From Mycobacterium sp. 050128 (GTDB lineage Bacteria > Actinomycetota > Actinomycetes > Mycobacteriales > Mycobacteriaceae): a DNA stretch of 64,000 bases. The stretch covers positions 62,001 through 126,000 of the forward strand of contig NZ_JAZGLW010000007.1 of the NCBI RefSeq assembly GCF_036409155.1. Direction: 5' to 3'. Both the position numbers and the translations under genes were made by a program. Under the pieces are notes generated by a model. It was not told where the DNA came from, ran no database searches, and worked only from the letters and a program-made list of their open reading frames with translations. Positions within the stretch are counted from its first letter, which is position 1. Each line of letters opens with the position of its first letter. This document shows positions 34,023-42,895 of this stretch, piece by piece.

Positions 34023-34586
34023 GTGAATTGGCCAACGCCGCCGGCGCCACCGCGGCGAAATCAGGCAGTAGCCATCGCAATCGGCACGGCGTTGGTGGCG
34101 CTGGTTGTCGCGATTGCCGCGCTCATCGTCGGCATCATCGACCTAACCCGGCCGACGACCTCAGCGCCGCCAGCCACAGGAACTTCTTCGTCGCCAGCCC
34201 CCCACGCTGCGCCGGCGAATAGCAGCGGGGCCGATCGAGCCCTCTGCACAGAGATCGCACCACTGATGTCCGAAAGCAATCGAACGGCGCAAGCATATTC
34301 GAGGCTAGGCGCGGCGAATACCCCCGAGTGGAATACGAGTGCGCGAACATTCATCAGCGACACGCGGGATTGGGTACGGCGAATCCAACCGGTGATAGAT
34401 AGCCATCAGGACGCGGACCCCTATTTTCGACGGTCGCTTCAACGATTCGTCGACGACCGTAGGTATCTGATTGCTGACCTTGAGGCTGGCCCCTGGCAGC
34501 CATACGACCAGACAAACTGGAACGACAGCCTGTCGGCGCTGGGCGGTCCACTGAGCATTTGCTGGGATTTAGGTGTCAAGTGGTAG
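34023..34586 (+). CDS. Membrane-anchored ESX-P accessory protein, paralogue 2
   Basis: A 187-residue paralogue of the preceding gene: NWPTPPAPPRRNQAVAIAIG, IVGIIDLTRPTTSAPPA, DRALCTEIAPLMSESNRTAQ, RRIQPVIDSHQDADPYFRRS, LQRFVDDRRYLIADLEAGPW and the ending ICWDLGVKW. GTG 34023 lies six bases after TACGCT (-10-like, 34011-34016), with GCGTCAG 27 bases further upstream, as in several other promoters of the locus. The extracytoplasmic domain keeps both Cys. Position before the ESX core suggests a role in the secretion or mating apparatus (inference). Confidence 0.7.
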   Translation: MNWPTPPAPPRRNQAVAIAIGTALVALVVAIAALIVGIIDLTRPTTSAPPATGTSSSPAPHAAPANSSGADRALCTEIAPLMSESNRTAQAYSRLGAANTPEWNTSARTFISDTRDWVRRIQPVIDSHQDADPYFRRSLQRFVDDRRYLIADLEAGPWQPYDQTNWNDSLSALGGPLSICWDLGVKW

Positions 34587-34717
34587 TTGAAAGCGAGGGC
34601 TGCCAGGGCACGCGAAGGGTCTCGACCGCGACTTAACTCATTAAGCCGACCAGCGAGCGTACCTTTCGTGATGAGTTTTCCGTGGCTAGTCCCGCTTGCG
34701 GGCCTTAAGCTGGATTA

Positions 34718-35377
34718 ATGTCGACGACGCATCATGGGGGGCCCGGCACACAGGTAGGGCCGCGCTCGGACCCGTTTCTGCCGGGTGCTCCTCCTCCTGC
34801 CCCTCTACCCACTCCGCCAGGGGCGAACTGGCCATACTCGCAACCGCTACCTCCGCGACGAAGCAAGACGCTGGCCATTGCTGTCGGCGCAGCAATCGTG
34901 ATCTCTACCGCGGCGCTCGTGGTGGGCATCATCGGCCTGATACGGCCCACAACGTCAGCCGCGCCAGCTGCCGGAACATCGTCGCCGCCCGCACGGTCGG
35001 CTCCTGTCGACATGGCCGCCGCGAATCGGGCGCTCTGCAGTGCGATCGCGCCTCTGATGGGCGAGAGCGATCGAATGGGAAAGGCTTTCACCAGTTTAGG
35101 GCCGCCAGACTCAGCAACGTCGGCTGCAGGGGTGCCGAAGTTTGTTAGCGATACCAAGGATTGGGTGGGGCGCATTCAGCCGATCATCGACAGTCACCCC
35201 GACGTCGACCCGTACTTCCAGCGGACGCTCCAACGCTTCGTCGACGACGAGAAGTCGTTGGCAATCGACCTTGCTGCCGGTCCGTGGCAGCCGTATGACC
35301 AGACCATATGGAACGACGCGTTAGGCGCAGAAAACGGGCCTATGAGCACCTGCTGGGCTCTGGGAGTCAAATGGTAG
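34718..35377 (+). CDS. Membrane-anchored ESX-P accessory protein, paralogue 3
   Basis: A 219-residue protein related to the two upstream genes but with a longer Pro/Gly-rich cytosolic N-terminus (GAPPPAPLPTPPGANWPYSQ). The membrane helix is LAIAVGAAIVISTAALVVGI. The outer domain repeats ANRALCSAIAPLMGESDRMG, GRIQPIIDSHPDVDPYFQRT and LQRFVDDEKS, and ends TCWALGVKW. ATG 34718 lies six bases after TAAGCT (34706-34711), so the transcript is probably leaderless. The next gene starts two bases after its stop, so it heads the 34.7-38.4 kb operon. The TAGCG-type box of other locus promoters is not evident here. Confidence 0.75.
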   Translation: MSTTHHGGPGTQVGPRSDPFLPGAPPPAPLPTPPGANWPYSQPLPPRRSKTLAIAVGAAIVISTAALVVGIIGLIRPTTSAAPAAGTSSPPARSAPVDMAAANRALCSAIAPLMGESDRMGKAFTSLGPPDSATSAAGVPKFVSDTKDWVGRIQPIIDSHPDVDPYFQRTLQRFVDDEKSLAIDLAAGPWQPYDQTIWNDALGAENGPMSTCWALGVKW

Positions 35378-35379
35378 GG

Positions 35380-37818
35380 ATGAGCGCGCCGGCGGGTATG
35401 CCACACCGGCGATACTCGGCGGTGATCCTTGGCGGATCCTGGCCGCACACAGACCCGCAAAGCTGCCAGTCGTGTTCTGAGGCGCAGCATGGCGAAGGCG
35501 TTAAGAATCTCGATTTAGCGGACGTAGTGCGTGGGGCCTCTGATCGGGTTGCTACGGAACTTTCGGGCCATGTGGCGGATGGGTTTGTCCAGGCCTGCGG
35601 CCGCATTGCCGCTATGTACGTTGGACATGCCGACCGTTGGTTCGCGTTCTCCCGGGTTTCCGAGGAGGTTGGGCGGCTCGGCTACGGTCTGCGCGAAGAT
35701 CTCGACCAGATCGATCTACAGGCGCACCAGGAGATTGCGCGCCTAGAGGAGCAAGCCCGGCTCGGCATGGGAATGATGGCGCTGTCCGAGATTGGCCTGG
35801 TCATCGCTAAGGCGCGTGCGGAGGCGATGGCCAAGTCTGCGACAGCGACCGCCGCCGTGGAAAAACTGGCCCCACAGCTCAACCCGGGCGGCGGTCAAGG
35901 GTCCACGCCAGCAGGAGGCCCGCCGGGAAACGGCGACGACCCCGTCGATCCAAAGCTACGTGAAATGCAGGAGGCCGGTAGTGGCCCCGGCGGCGGACGC
36001 GGCATAGGCAACATGCCAAAAGGACCAGTACTTGGAAACCCGCCGCCAGAGAACCCGCCGCCTTCCCCATCCCCAAAGCCAGGCAACGCTCACAATGCTG
36101 CCCCGCCCGGGCAACAACCTGGCGATCCAGGCGGACAGATAAACCCTGCTGACAATCCGACGGGGAAAAACGGCACTCCGGACTCTTCTCCCAATCCCAA
36201 GCCGGGTAATCAACATGGGGGCTGGGATAACAACAACATGCCCCTGCCGCCCTTGCCGTTTAGTGGTGGCAGTGGGGGCGGTCTCCCGTCGCCGTCGAGT
36301 GGCGGCGGTATGGGTGGCGGAATCCCTGGTGGCGGTGGTTTTAAGTTGCCGGAGTCTCCGGGCGGTCTGGGTGGTCTGGGCGGTGGTGGTTTGCCGCAGG
36401 GTTTGACGCCTACGGGTTTGTCTTCGGGAGCTGGGGGGATGGCTTCGCCGGCCGCCTCTCCGACGGATTTCTCTCGTGGGTTGGGCGCGGGTTTGGGTGC
36501 TGGTCCCGCGCCGTTGGCTCCTCCGGTGACGCAGCCGTCTCCGATGTCGACGAGTGCGGCTCCGGCAGGTGCGTATTCGCCGGGGCCGGCGCCGGTCGCT
36601 GCTTCTGGGGGTGCGCCGGCGGTGTCGTCACCGGTGGCTACGCCCGCCCCGGCGGGTGGCGGTGGTGTGCCTGCGGGCCCGGTCGGGCCGTTGCCCCCGT
36701 TCGGGTCAGATGTCCCTCGTGCAGCGGCGGCCGCTTCGGCTGGGGCGGCGGTAAGCCCCGCGTCGGGTGCGCCGCTGGCTCCATCGTCTCCGGGTGGGGG
36801 CTCGTCAGGGTCAGCGTCGGTGGCGCCGCTTCCTCCGGGTGTGGTTGGTTCCGGCGTGGGAGCCAGCGCGGGGGCTGCGACTGAGGGAGTGCGCTCGTCG
36901 CGGCCGGATCCTTTGTTGGAGTCGGCGTCACAGCTGGTTTATCAGTTGCTGCATGCTTCCCAGAAGAGCAAGTACTTGTTTATGGACTGGTGTGTGGGGG
37001 TGTTTCGCACGCAGTCTGGTGTTGAGACCGTTGTCGTGAATAGTGATGGCGCGGGCTACATTCCGGCTGGGGTGTTTGTGCCGCGTTCGGCGCGGATGCT
37101 GTTCGCGGATTCAAGTTTGAGTCCGGCATTTCGGGAGCGGTGGTTTAGCTGGGCGAACCCGGCCGAGACGATGCTGGCTTATGCCGAGCTCGCGACGAGG
37201 AACAGTCCGGGTGTGGAGTTGTGGGCGTTGGCGGTGTCGACAAGTTATGGCGGCTCGTCGGTGCCTGCGCGGGCCGTGAGTGTCCCGCACTTTGAGGATT
37301 GCCCGGTGGAGCTGTCCCCGATTAAGGAGACGGACCCACCGATGCCGCTTGACGAGAGTCATATGCATCGGTTGGAAGTGGTGGATCGTGCTTTGTATGC
37401 GCGGCTGCTGGGTTTCGGTGATGGTCCTTTGCCTGATCCTTCCGAGGCGTGGCGGATGACGCAGGAGGCGGCCGAGGCCGCGCTGGGGCGCGCGGGTGCG
37501 GTGCGTGATCTGGCGGTGGCGCCGGTGATTCGGGAGGTATTGGGGACGTTGCGCAGCGGTGTGCCGGTGAAGCAGCAGCGTTGGACCGCGCTGGAAGGTG
37601 CCTATTTCGAGGCGGTCGGGATGGGTACGAGCCTGCGCCCGGGATTGATCAACCGGGATGGCGCCTCACCGCATGTCCTGGCGTATTTTGATTTGTCGAG
37701 GTTGATCGAGATTTTGCTGCTGTGGAGCCTCGATAATGAGACGGGTGGGCGGGGTATTAAGTATCCCGAGATCGCGTATCTGACGCGCCAGATTTTGGGT
37801 CATGGGGAGGGCAGCTGA
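35380..37818 (+). CDS. Large Gly/Pro-rich T7SS-locus protein (DUF5631/DUF5632-like architecture)
   Basis: An 812-residue protein in three parts. Residues ~30-170 are helical (ASDRVATELSGHVADGFVQA; RVSEEVGRLGYGLREDLDQI). Residues ~170-510 are a long low-complexity Gly/Pro/Ser/Ala linker. Residues ~515-805 are a folded domain (SASQLVYQLLHASQKSKYLF, MDWCVGVFRTQSGVETVVVN, YIPAGVFVPRSARMLFAD, LARYFDLSRLIEIL-like end). The layout resembles M. tuberculosis proteins of the Rv0026/Rv2082 type, which also precede two small genes. ATG 35380 is two bases after the previous stop; longer forms overlap that gene. Function is unknown. It is probably secreted or membrane-associated with ESX-P. Confidence 0.65.
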   Translation: MSAPAGMPHRRYSAVILGGSWPHTDPQSCQSCSEAQHGEGVKNLDLADVVRGASDRVATELSGHVADGFVQACGRIAAMYVGHADRWFAFSRVSEEVGRLGYGLREDLDQIDLQAHQEIARLEEQARLGMGMMALSEIGLVIAKARAEAMAKSATATAAVEKLAPQLNPGGGQGSTPAGGPPGNGDDPVDPKLREMQEAGSGPGGGRGIGNMPKGPVLGNPPPENPPPSPSPKPGNAHNAAPPGQQPGDPGGQINPADNPTGKNGTPDSSPNPKPGNQHGGWDNNNMPLPPLPFSGGSGGGLPSPSSGGGMGGGIPGGGGFKLPESPGGLGGLGGGGLPQGLTPTGLSSGAGGMASPAASPTDFSRGLGAGLGAGPAPLAPPVTQPSPMSTSAAPAGAYSPGPAPVAASGGAPAVSSPVATPAPAGGGGVPAGPVGPLPPFGSDVPRAAAAASAGAAVSPASGAPLAPSSPGGGSSGSASVAPLPPGVVGSGVGASAGAATEGVRSSRPDPLLESASQLVYQLLHASQKSKYLFMDWCVGVFRTQSGVETVVVNSDGAGYIPAGVFVPRSARMLFADSSLSPAFRERWFSWANPAETMLAYAELATRNSPGVELWALAVSTSYGGSSVPARAVSVPHFEDCPVELSPIKETDPPMPLDESHMHRLEVVDRALYARLLGFGDGPLPDPSEAWRMTQEAAEAALGRAGAVRDLAVAPVIREVLGTLRSGVPVKQQRWTALEGAYFEAVGMGTSLRPGLINRDGASPHVLAYFDLSRLIEILLLWSLDNETGGRGIKYPEIAYLTRQILGHGEGS

Positions 37819-38066
37819 TGGAAGGCCCGATTTTTAGCGCCTTGGTCGATATCGCCGCGCTGACCGGCAGGGCGGCGGTGAGTATGCCGGTGATCCCGCC
37901 GCTGAAGGCGGGGCCGATGCTCGATGATGTGTGCGCCGAGTTGTCGCAGCAGATGGAAAGTCGGAGTCGGGAGATGGCGGCGGAGTTAGCACGGACCGCT
38001 GCGCAGCTTGAGGCGATGATCTTCGAGGGGAAGATCGGCTTTGCCGAGGAGATGGGGGAGAGCTGA
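37818..38066 (+). CDS. Small helical protein (82 aa)
   Basis: ATG overlaps the previous stop (TGATG). The protein is amphipathic helical: FSALVDIAALTGRAAVSMPV, then CAELSQQMESRSREMAAELA and LARTAAQLEAMIFEGKIGFA. No WXG motif is present. Size and position (large linker protein, then two small proteins) mirror the Rv0026-Rv0028 arrangement of M. tuberculosis. It is probably a partner or chaperone of a neighbouring protein. No function is known. Confidence 0.6.
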   Translation: MEGPIFSALVDIAALTGRAAVSMPVIPPLKAGPMLDDVCAELSQQMESRSREMAAELARTAAQLEAMIFEGKIGFAEEMGES

Positions 38067-38383
38067 TGCCAGCTCAGGTAATTAAGGTGACGCCGCCGAC
38101 GCTGCTCGAGGCTGCCGCTACGGTCGCGGCGACGTCGGCAAGAACCGCACCGACGCCGGGCGCGGTGCCGACGCCGGTGCCGGGGTCTCCGTTCGACGCT
38201 GCCTGGGCGGGCTTGGGGGCCACGATGGGCGCTGAGGCTGCGACGATGACGGCCGAGGCTGCCGGCGAGGGTCCGGCGCTTCAGGATATTTCGCAGGCGG
38301 CGGTGAGCACACTGCAGGCCGAGGATGATCGCAACGCGACTCAGCTTCAAGCGGTCGGACAGTCGGCCGTCATTACGGTCTGA
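38066..38383 (+). CDS. Small Ala/Thr-rich helical protein (105 aa)
   Basis: Starts within the previous stop (TGATG). The sequence VIKVTPPTLLEAAATVAATS opens an Esx/PE-like helical pattern, with a central SPFDAAWAGLGATMGAEAAT and a C-terminal helix VSTLQAEDDRNATQLQAVGQ. W-x-G-like WAGLG could form the turn of a helical hairpin. It may pair with the 82-residue protein. It ends the operon about 110 bases before eccC. Confidence 0.6.
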   Translation: MPAQVIKVTPPTLLEAAATVAATSARTAPTPGAVPTPVPGSPFDAAWAGLGATMGAEAATMTAEAAGEGPALQDISQAAVSTLQAEDDRNATQLQAVGQSAVITV

Positions 38384-38454
38384 AAACCGCAGCGGGCCAG
38401 CACTGTTCGGCAGCACGTCATGAACCCGCTGCACGATGTCTGGGGTAGCCGATT

Positions 38455-38488
38455 TAGCGCGGATTTGGGTGCAGACACGGGTTAGGGT
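38455..38488 (+). promoter_or_regulatory. eccC promoter with TAGCGCGGAT box
   Basis: TAGCGCGGAT at 38455-38464 and the -10-like TAGGGT at 38483-38488. The GTG start of eccC follows after six bases, so a leaderless mRNA is predicted. The box and spacing recur at eccB and espI. Confidence 0.75.
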
Positions 38489-38494
38489 GATGAG

Positions 38495-41400
38495 GTGACC
38501 ACTCACAAATTTGAGCGCCCGGGCGATCCTGTCCGTCCCCCGAAAACTGGTGGCGGCAAGATCAAGTTAGAGCCGCCTATTGTGGCGCCGGTCCCGCCGC
38601 CGCGAAGCATTTGGGGCATCGTGTTGCCGGTCGTGCTGTTGGTTGGGATCGTCGGCTTGATCGTGGTGATGTACGCCTCGGGTGCTCGCCAATTAGCCGG
38701 TGGTTTCGGGCTTTTCGGTGGGATGGCGGCTTTTAGCGCGATCGGCATGGTGGTGCGTAACCGGGGGGCGTCCCGGAAAATGTCGTGGGGCGAGCTGACG
38801 GCGCGGCGGCGCAAGTGGTTCTCGCAGCAAGACGACACGCGCGACATTGTGGATGTTCAGCGCCGAGCGCAGTGGGAGCATCGCTGCCATTTCCATTGGG
38901 CGCCAGAGGATTTGATTGCGGTAGCAGGCTCGGTGCGGATGTGGGATCGCGAGCCGGGCGCGGACATGTTTTCGGTGGTGCGCGTCGGTGTCGGCAAGGT
39001 GAAGCTGGCGATGATGCTGGAAAAGCCGGAGATCGCACAGGCTGCTGACCTTGAGCCGGCAACGGGGCATGCGTTGCGCAAGTTCTTGAACGCCCAAGAG
39101 TACGTCGATGGTGTGCCCAAAGCGGTGTGGTTGCAACGTTTTCCCGGCGTCGGGATCGTAGGCAACCTCGAACAGGGGCGCGCATTGGTGCGTGCGATGT
39201 TATGCCAGCTGGCCGCCTTTCACAGCCCCGGTGATCTGGAAATCATCGTGGTGAGTTCTGCACCGACGCAATGGGATTGGGCGAAATGGCTTCCTCACAT
39301 GCAGCATGCCAGCGTGCGCGATGGCTGCGGTGAGCGTCGGATGCTGTTTTCCTCACCGGCTGAGTTGGAGGCGTTCTTCGATGAGGACCCCGACAGCTCG
39401 CGGGAGTCGTGGTCGGCGCCGTCTAGTGGCATGTCGGCTGGCGTTGGGGCGCAACCACTTCGGGTCATTGTCGATGATCACTGCGCGACCCCGGAGGACT
39501 GGGCGGGACTGACCGGCGCGCTCGGATATGCCAGCACCTGCTTTATCCGATTGGCAGAGCGTGTCCCACCGCGCCCGGGCGGCACGCTGGGCGGCGGCGC
39601 CAAGCAGTGGGTGGGATTTTCGCCGGAGACGACCTACCGCATCGACGGGGGAGTGCTGCGCAAGCAGGTGCTGCTCAGCGAGCAACAGCAGCATGCGGCG
39701 ACGATGTATGGGACGTCGGACACGAAGTCCGACGAGCTCGAGGAAGCGTTCTACGCGACCGCCGATCAGATGAGCGTTGACGGCGCAGAGCGTTTCGCTC
39801 GCGCCCTGGCCCGGTATCGCGCTAAGGGCTCGGCGAGTGTGGCCCTCGTCGACGAGGCTGAGCAGCGAGATGTCTTGGATGTGTTGGGGATTCGTGACCC
39901 CCGCCACCTCGACACCGACCGGTTGTGGGCAGCGACCCGGGCGCAGGGGCCGGGCTGGATGCGTTTCCCGATCGGGCTCTACACCGACACCGGTGAAACC
40001 GTGTGGCTGGATCTGCGGGAGGGCGCGCAGGGCGGCATGGGGATGCACGGGTTGTTCATCGGCACCACCGGCGCCGGGAAGTCCGAGGGTTTGATCACCG
40101 AGATCTCCGCGGCATGTTTGACGCACTCCCCGGAGGTCCTCAACATCGTGTTCACCGACTTCAAGCTGCGCTCGGCGGCCGGGGCGATTAGCCGGTTCCC
40201 GCATGTGGTGGCCGCGGTGAGCAACCTGTATGAGGAACGGCATTTGTTGGGGCGTCTTTATGACACTCTCGACGGTGAGCTGGATCGCCGGGGTGAAATG
40301 TTGGCCGCTCTTGACGATTGCCCGGATGTGACCAGCTATAACCGGCGTCGTCTGGTTGATCCGACTTTGCCTCCGATCCCGGTGCTGTGGGTGATTACCG
40401 ACGAATACAACGAGGTGTTCGCCGACCCGATCTGGGGGCCGAAGTTCCGCAAGCTGTATTTGCGGATTGCCCGGGTGGGCCGCTCGTTGCATGTGTTTTT
40501 GAAGTTGGTGGGCCAGACCAAGGACACCCAGAATCTGCGCGACATCACCAAGTTGCTCGGCTACAACATTGCGGCGCGCACCGGCACGGAGGAGGAATCC
40601 AAAGCCGGGATCGGCGATGCCCGGGCCGCTCATATCGCGCCTCGGGGCGAGGAAGGCACCGCCTATCTGCGGGTGGCGTTGCGGGAGGCGCGCAAGTTTC
40701 GCTACTTCTTCACCTCGGCTGATTTCGTTCCTCCCGAGGAGGGCGCGGAGGCCGCGCCGGCGCCGCGCCGGGCGGCCACGGAGTTCATTCCGCGGGTGTT
40801 CACGGTCGACGAAAGCGAGGATGTTGACGGCCGTCTGGCGCCCGAGCCTGAGCTCGTTGATCAGGCGAGCGCCGCGCCGGCGGCACCGCGGACTCCAGAG
40901 CAGGAGCCGGTCAAGATGGTGACGGCGATCGCCGAGTCGTTGCAGGCCGGTCCGGAGCGGCCGCCGCGCCCCATCTGGCTGCCGGTACTGGGGGATCCCA
41001 CACCGGCCGATGAGTTGGTGGCCCGCTGGCGGGGACGGCCGTGGCATGTGGACTATGGCAACAACCCGGGACTGTTCATGCCGGTAGCGCTGGCCGACTA
41101 TCCGCGCGGGGCCCGCCAGGAGCCGTACTGCATGGATTTGCTTCGCGACAACGCCCTCGTTGTGGGCGCGCCGACTCGGGGGGCGACTACTGCGGTGATG
41201 ACGATGGTGACGTCCACGGCGCTGCTGTATCGCCCGGAGCGGGTGCAGTTTTACTGCATCGCGGCCAGCGGCCCTCAGCTGGCACGGGTTTCGGATCTTC
41301 CGCATGTGGCGGCGGTGGTGGCGGGCACCGACAGCGAGGGTGTCACTCGGATCATCGCGACCGTGGAAGCGATCGTCAACGAGCGCGATAGGGCGTTCAC

Positions 41401-42745
41401 GACACAGCGCCTTGACATGGACCAGGTGCGCGTTGCGAAATTCGGCGCCGACCAATATGCCGGTGCCACACCGGTTACCGATGTCCAAGCGGCACGGTCG
41501 GTCGACGGTGGCGACGTCGTGTTGATTATCGATGGGTGGAAGAACTTCACCGAAACCTATACGAATCTGGCGCCGCGGGTCGCGGCGCTGATGCGGGCGC
41601 GGAACTACGGGGTGCGGGTGGTCTACACCCACACCAGCACCCTGTCGGGGATTTCCACGGGCATTAAGACCGAGACCGGGGTGACGCTGGAGCTCAAGCT
41701 GGTCCAAGAGCACGACACCACCGTCAAACGTGACCGGGCCGATCCGGAACGCAACCCGGCGCGCGAGGTCCCCGACAAGCCGGGCCGTGGGCTGACCCCC
41801 GATGGGCACCACATGATGGTGGGCTGGCCGGCTTTGGCTCATCCACCCACTGAGTCCGGCGAGCCGGACACGGCAGCGCGCCAGCTCGAGGCAGACGAGT
41901 TGAGCGCGGTGGTGCGCCGTGTGGCCGGGGTCGCGAAAGCTGCTGCGGTGGCGCGGCTGCCGGAGAAGGTTCTCCTCGACGATGTGTTCGCCGGGATCAC
42001 TGAGCCGCTTCCGGCTCGGGTGGTGCCGTTTGGTCTTGCTGAGTCGAATCTGCCTGGCGCGCCGCTGGTTCCGGCGACCATTGACTTTTTCGATCACCCT
42101 CACGCGGTGGCGACGGGGCTTGCCGAGTGTGGTCTGAGCACGTGGCTGCGCGCGATGATGCTCGGCATCATGCGTTCGTATCGCCCGGAGGACGCGACCA
42201 TCATTTTGTTGGAGCACCGCCGCGCCAATATCGGTGTGGTACCGCCTACGCAATGGTTGTCGGCCTACGCGCAGAATCCCAACCAGATCGCCGAAATCGT
42301 CAAGGAATTGGCGGCGCTGTTGGAAAAGCGTCGGCCGCCGCCGGGCGCCACGCCTGAGGATTTGGCCACGAAGCGATTCTGGGAGGGCCGCGAATTGTTT
42401 GTGATCATCGACGGGATCACCGCGTGGCCGGGTGCCAGCAGTCCATTGATGCCGCTGGCCCAATATGTTGCGGAAGCCGAGGATTTAGGGCTACACATTG
42501 TGGCTACCGCCGACATCGCGCAATTCAGCTATCACGCGCAATCAGGGCAGGGCGTGTTGGGCAAGATGATGAACATGACGCCACCAGTGGTGGTGATGAA
42601 TGGGTTGCGCCAGCACGGGGTGATCGTTCCTGGGGTGTATGCCGAGCCGCAGCGCGAGGGCAAGGGTCGGCTGGCTCGTCGCACGGCCATCGACAATGTG
42701 CTGGTGGGGTGGTCTGAGCCGCCGTTTGTGGGCAAACGCCGTTAA
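38495..42745 (+). CDS. eccC: ESX-P secretion ATPase EccC (FtsK/SpoIIIE family)
   Basis: A 1416-residue motor of the type VII channel, with two N-terminal membrane helices (residues ~38-90), a DUF/linker region and three FtsK-like ATPase domains. Domain 1 has Walker A GTTGAGKS near residue 523 and Walker B VLWVITDEYNEVF. Domain 2 has VVGAPTRGATTAV near 889, with no Lys at the canonical place. Domain 3 has GLAECGLSTWLRAM near 1208, again without the P-loop Lys. ESX motors rely mainly on domain 1; the others bind substrates and regulate. Unsplit EccC fits ESX-2 to ESX-5 and ESX-P rather than ESX-1. GTG 38495 is preferred because it sits six bases after the -10 element. Confidence 0.96.
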   Translation: MTTHKFERPGDPVRPPKTGGGKIKLEPPIVAPVPPPRSIWGIVLPVVLLVGIVGLIVVMYASGARQLAGGFGLFGGMAAFSAIGMVVRNRGASRKMSWGELTARRRKWFSQQDDTRDIVDVQRRAQWEHRCHFHWAPEDLIAVAGSVRMWDREPGADMFSVVRVGVGKVKLAMMLEKPEIAQAADLEPATGHALRKFLNAQEYVDGVPKAVWLQRFPGVGIVGNLEQGRALVRAMLCQLAAFHSPGDLEIIVVSSAPTQWDWAKWLPHMQHASVRDGCGERRMLFSSPAELEAFFDEDPDSSRESWSAPSSGMSAGVGAQPLRVIVDDHCATPEDWAGLTGALGYASTCFIRLAERVPPRPGGTLGGGAKQWVGFSPETTYRIDGGVLRKQVLLSEQQQHAATMYGTSDTKSDELEEAFYATADQMSVDGAERFARALARYRAKGSASVALVDEAEQRDVLDVLGIRDPRHLDTDRLWAATRAQGPGWMRFPIGLYTDTGETVWLDLREGAQGGMGMHGLFIGTTGAGKSEGLITEISAACLTHSPEVLNIVFTDFKLRSAAGAISRFPHVVAAVSNLYEERHLLGRLYDTLDGELDRRGEMLAALDDCPDVTSYNRRRLVDPTLPPIPVLWVITDEYNEVFADPIWGPKFRKLYLRIARVGRSLHVFLKLVGQTKDTQNLRDITKLLGYNIAARTGTEEESKAGIGDARAAHIAPRGEEGTAYLRVALREARKFRYFFTSADFVPPEEGAEAAPAPRRAATEFIPRVFTVDESEDVDGRLAPEPELVDQASAAPAAPRTPEQEPVKMVTAIAESLQAGPERPPRPIWLPVLGDPTPADELVARWRGRPWHVDYGNNPGLFMPVALADYPRGARQEPYCMDLLRDNALVVGAPTRGATTAVMTMVTSTALLYRPERVQFYCIAASGPQLARVSDLPHVAAVVAGTDSEGVTRIIATVEAIVNERDRAFTTQRLDMDQVRVAKFGADQYAGATPVTDVQAARSVDGGDVVLIIDGWKNFTETYTNLAPRVAALMRARNYGVRVVYTHTSTLSGISTGIKTETGVTLELKLVQEHDTTVKRDRADPERNPAREVPDKPGRGLTPDGHHMMVGWPALAHPPTESGEPDTAARQLEADELSAVVRRVAGVAKAAAVARLPEKVLLDDVFAGITEPLPARVVPFGLAESNLPGAPLVPATIDFFDHPHAVATGLAECGLSTWLRAMMLGIMRSYRPEDATIILLEHRRANIGVVPPTQWLSAYAQNPNQIAEIVKELAALLEKRRPPPGATPEDLATKRFWEGRELFVIIDGITAWPGASSPLMPLAQYVAEAEDLGLHIVATADIAQFSYHAQSGQGVLGKMMNMTPPVVVMNGLRQHGVIVPGVYAEPQREGKGRLARRTAIDNVLVGWSEPPFVGKRR

Positions 42746-42785
42746 CCGGCGGATAGTGCGACGAAAAAGTGGGTATAGGTGTACG

Positions 42786-42818
42786 ACCGTTCACACGCGG
42801 GTGTCGCGTGTGAACGGT
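42786..42818 (+). terminator. Perfect 14-bp inverted repeat after eccC
   Basis: ACCGTTCACACGCG-GGTGT-CGCGTGTGAACGGT forms a flawless stem of 14 pairs with a 5-base loop, 40 bases after the eccC stop. There is no U-run. It is either a transcription end or mRNA-processing hairpin, or an operator for the pe promoter that begins seven bases later. Confidence 0.55.
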
Positions 42819-42824
42819 AAGATT

Positions 42825-42857
42825 TAGCGTCAGACGTTGTCCGCGGGGCCATAAACT
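42825..42857 (+). promoter_or_regulatory. pe-ppe promoter with TAGCGTCAG box
   Basis: TAGCGTCAG at 42825-42833 and -10-like TAAACT at 42852-42857. Unlike the leaderless members, the transcript would have about 30 bases of leader, with a GGGGAGG ribosome site before ATG 42896. Confidence 0.6.
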
Positions 42858-42895
42858 GGACACCACAGTCGGGATGTATTTGGGGAGGCTGAATT

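Larger units (their letters stand above)
33111..34586 (+). repeat. Tandem duplication (period about 748 bp) carrying two paralogous genes and their promoters
   Basis: The segment beginning CGGAAATGCCAG at 33111 recurs from 33859, with homology through the upstream region (CACAATCTTTC, then CACCAAAAGCGAATCACCG), promoter and coding sequence. Divergence is moderate, so the duplication is not recent. A third, more diverged gene copy follows at 34718. Confidence 0.8.

Noticed and set aside
36200..36900. Repetitive GGTGGC/CCGGCG-rich stretch that could suggest a repeat array or CRISPR
   Set aside because: It is codon-level low complexity of the Gly/Pro linker in the 35380 protein. There are no regular spacers and no cas genes.
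39353..42463. Long open frame (about 1036 codons) on the minus strand opposite eccC
   Set aside because: It is the antisense of eccC in GC-rich sequence, rich in Arg/His/Pro, with no domain pattern or ribosome site.
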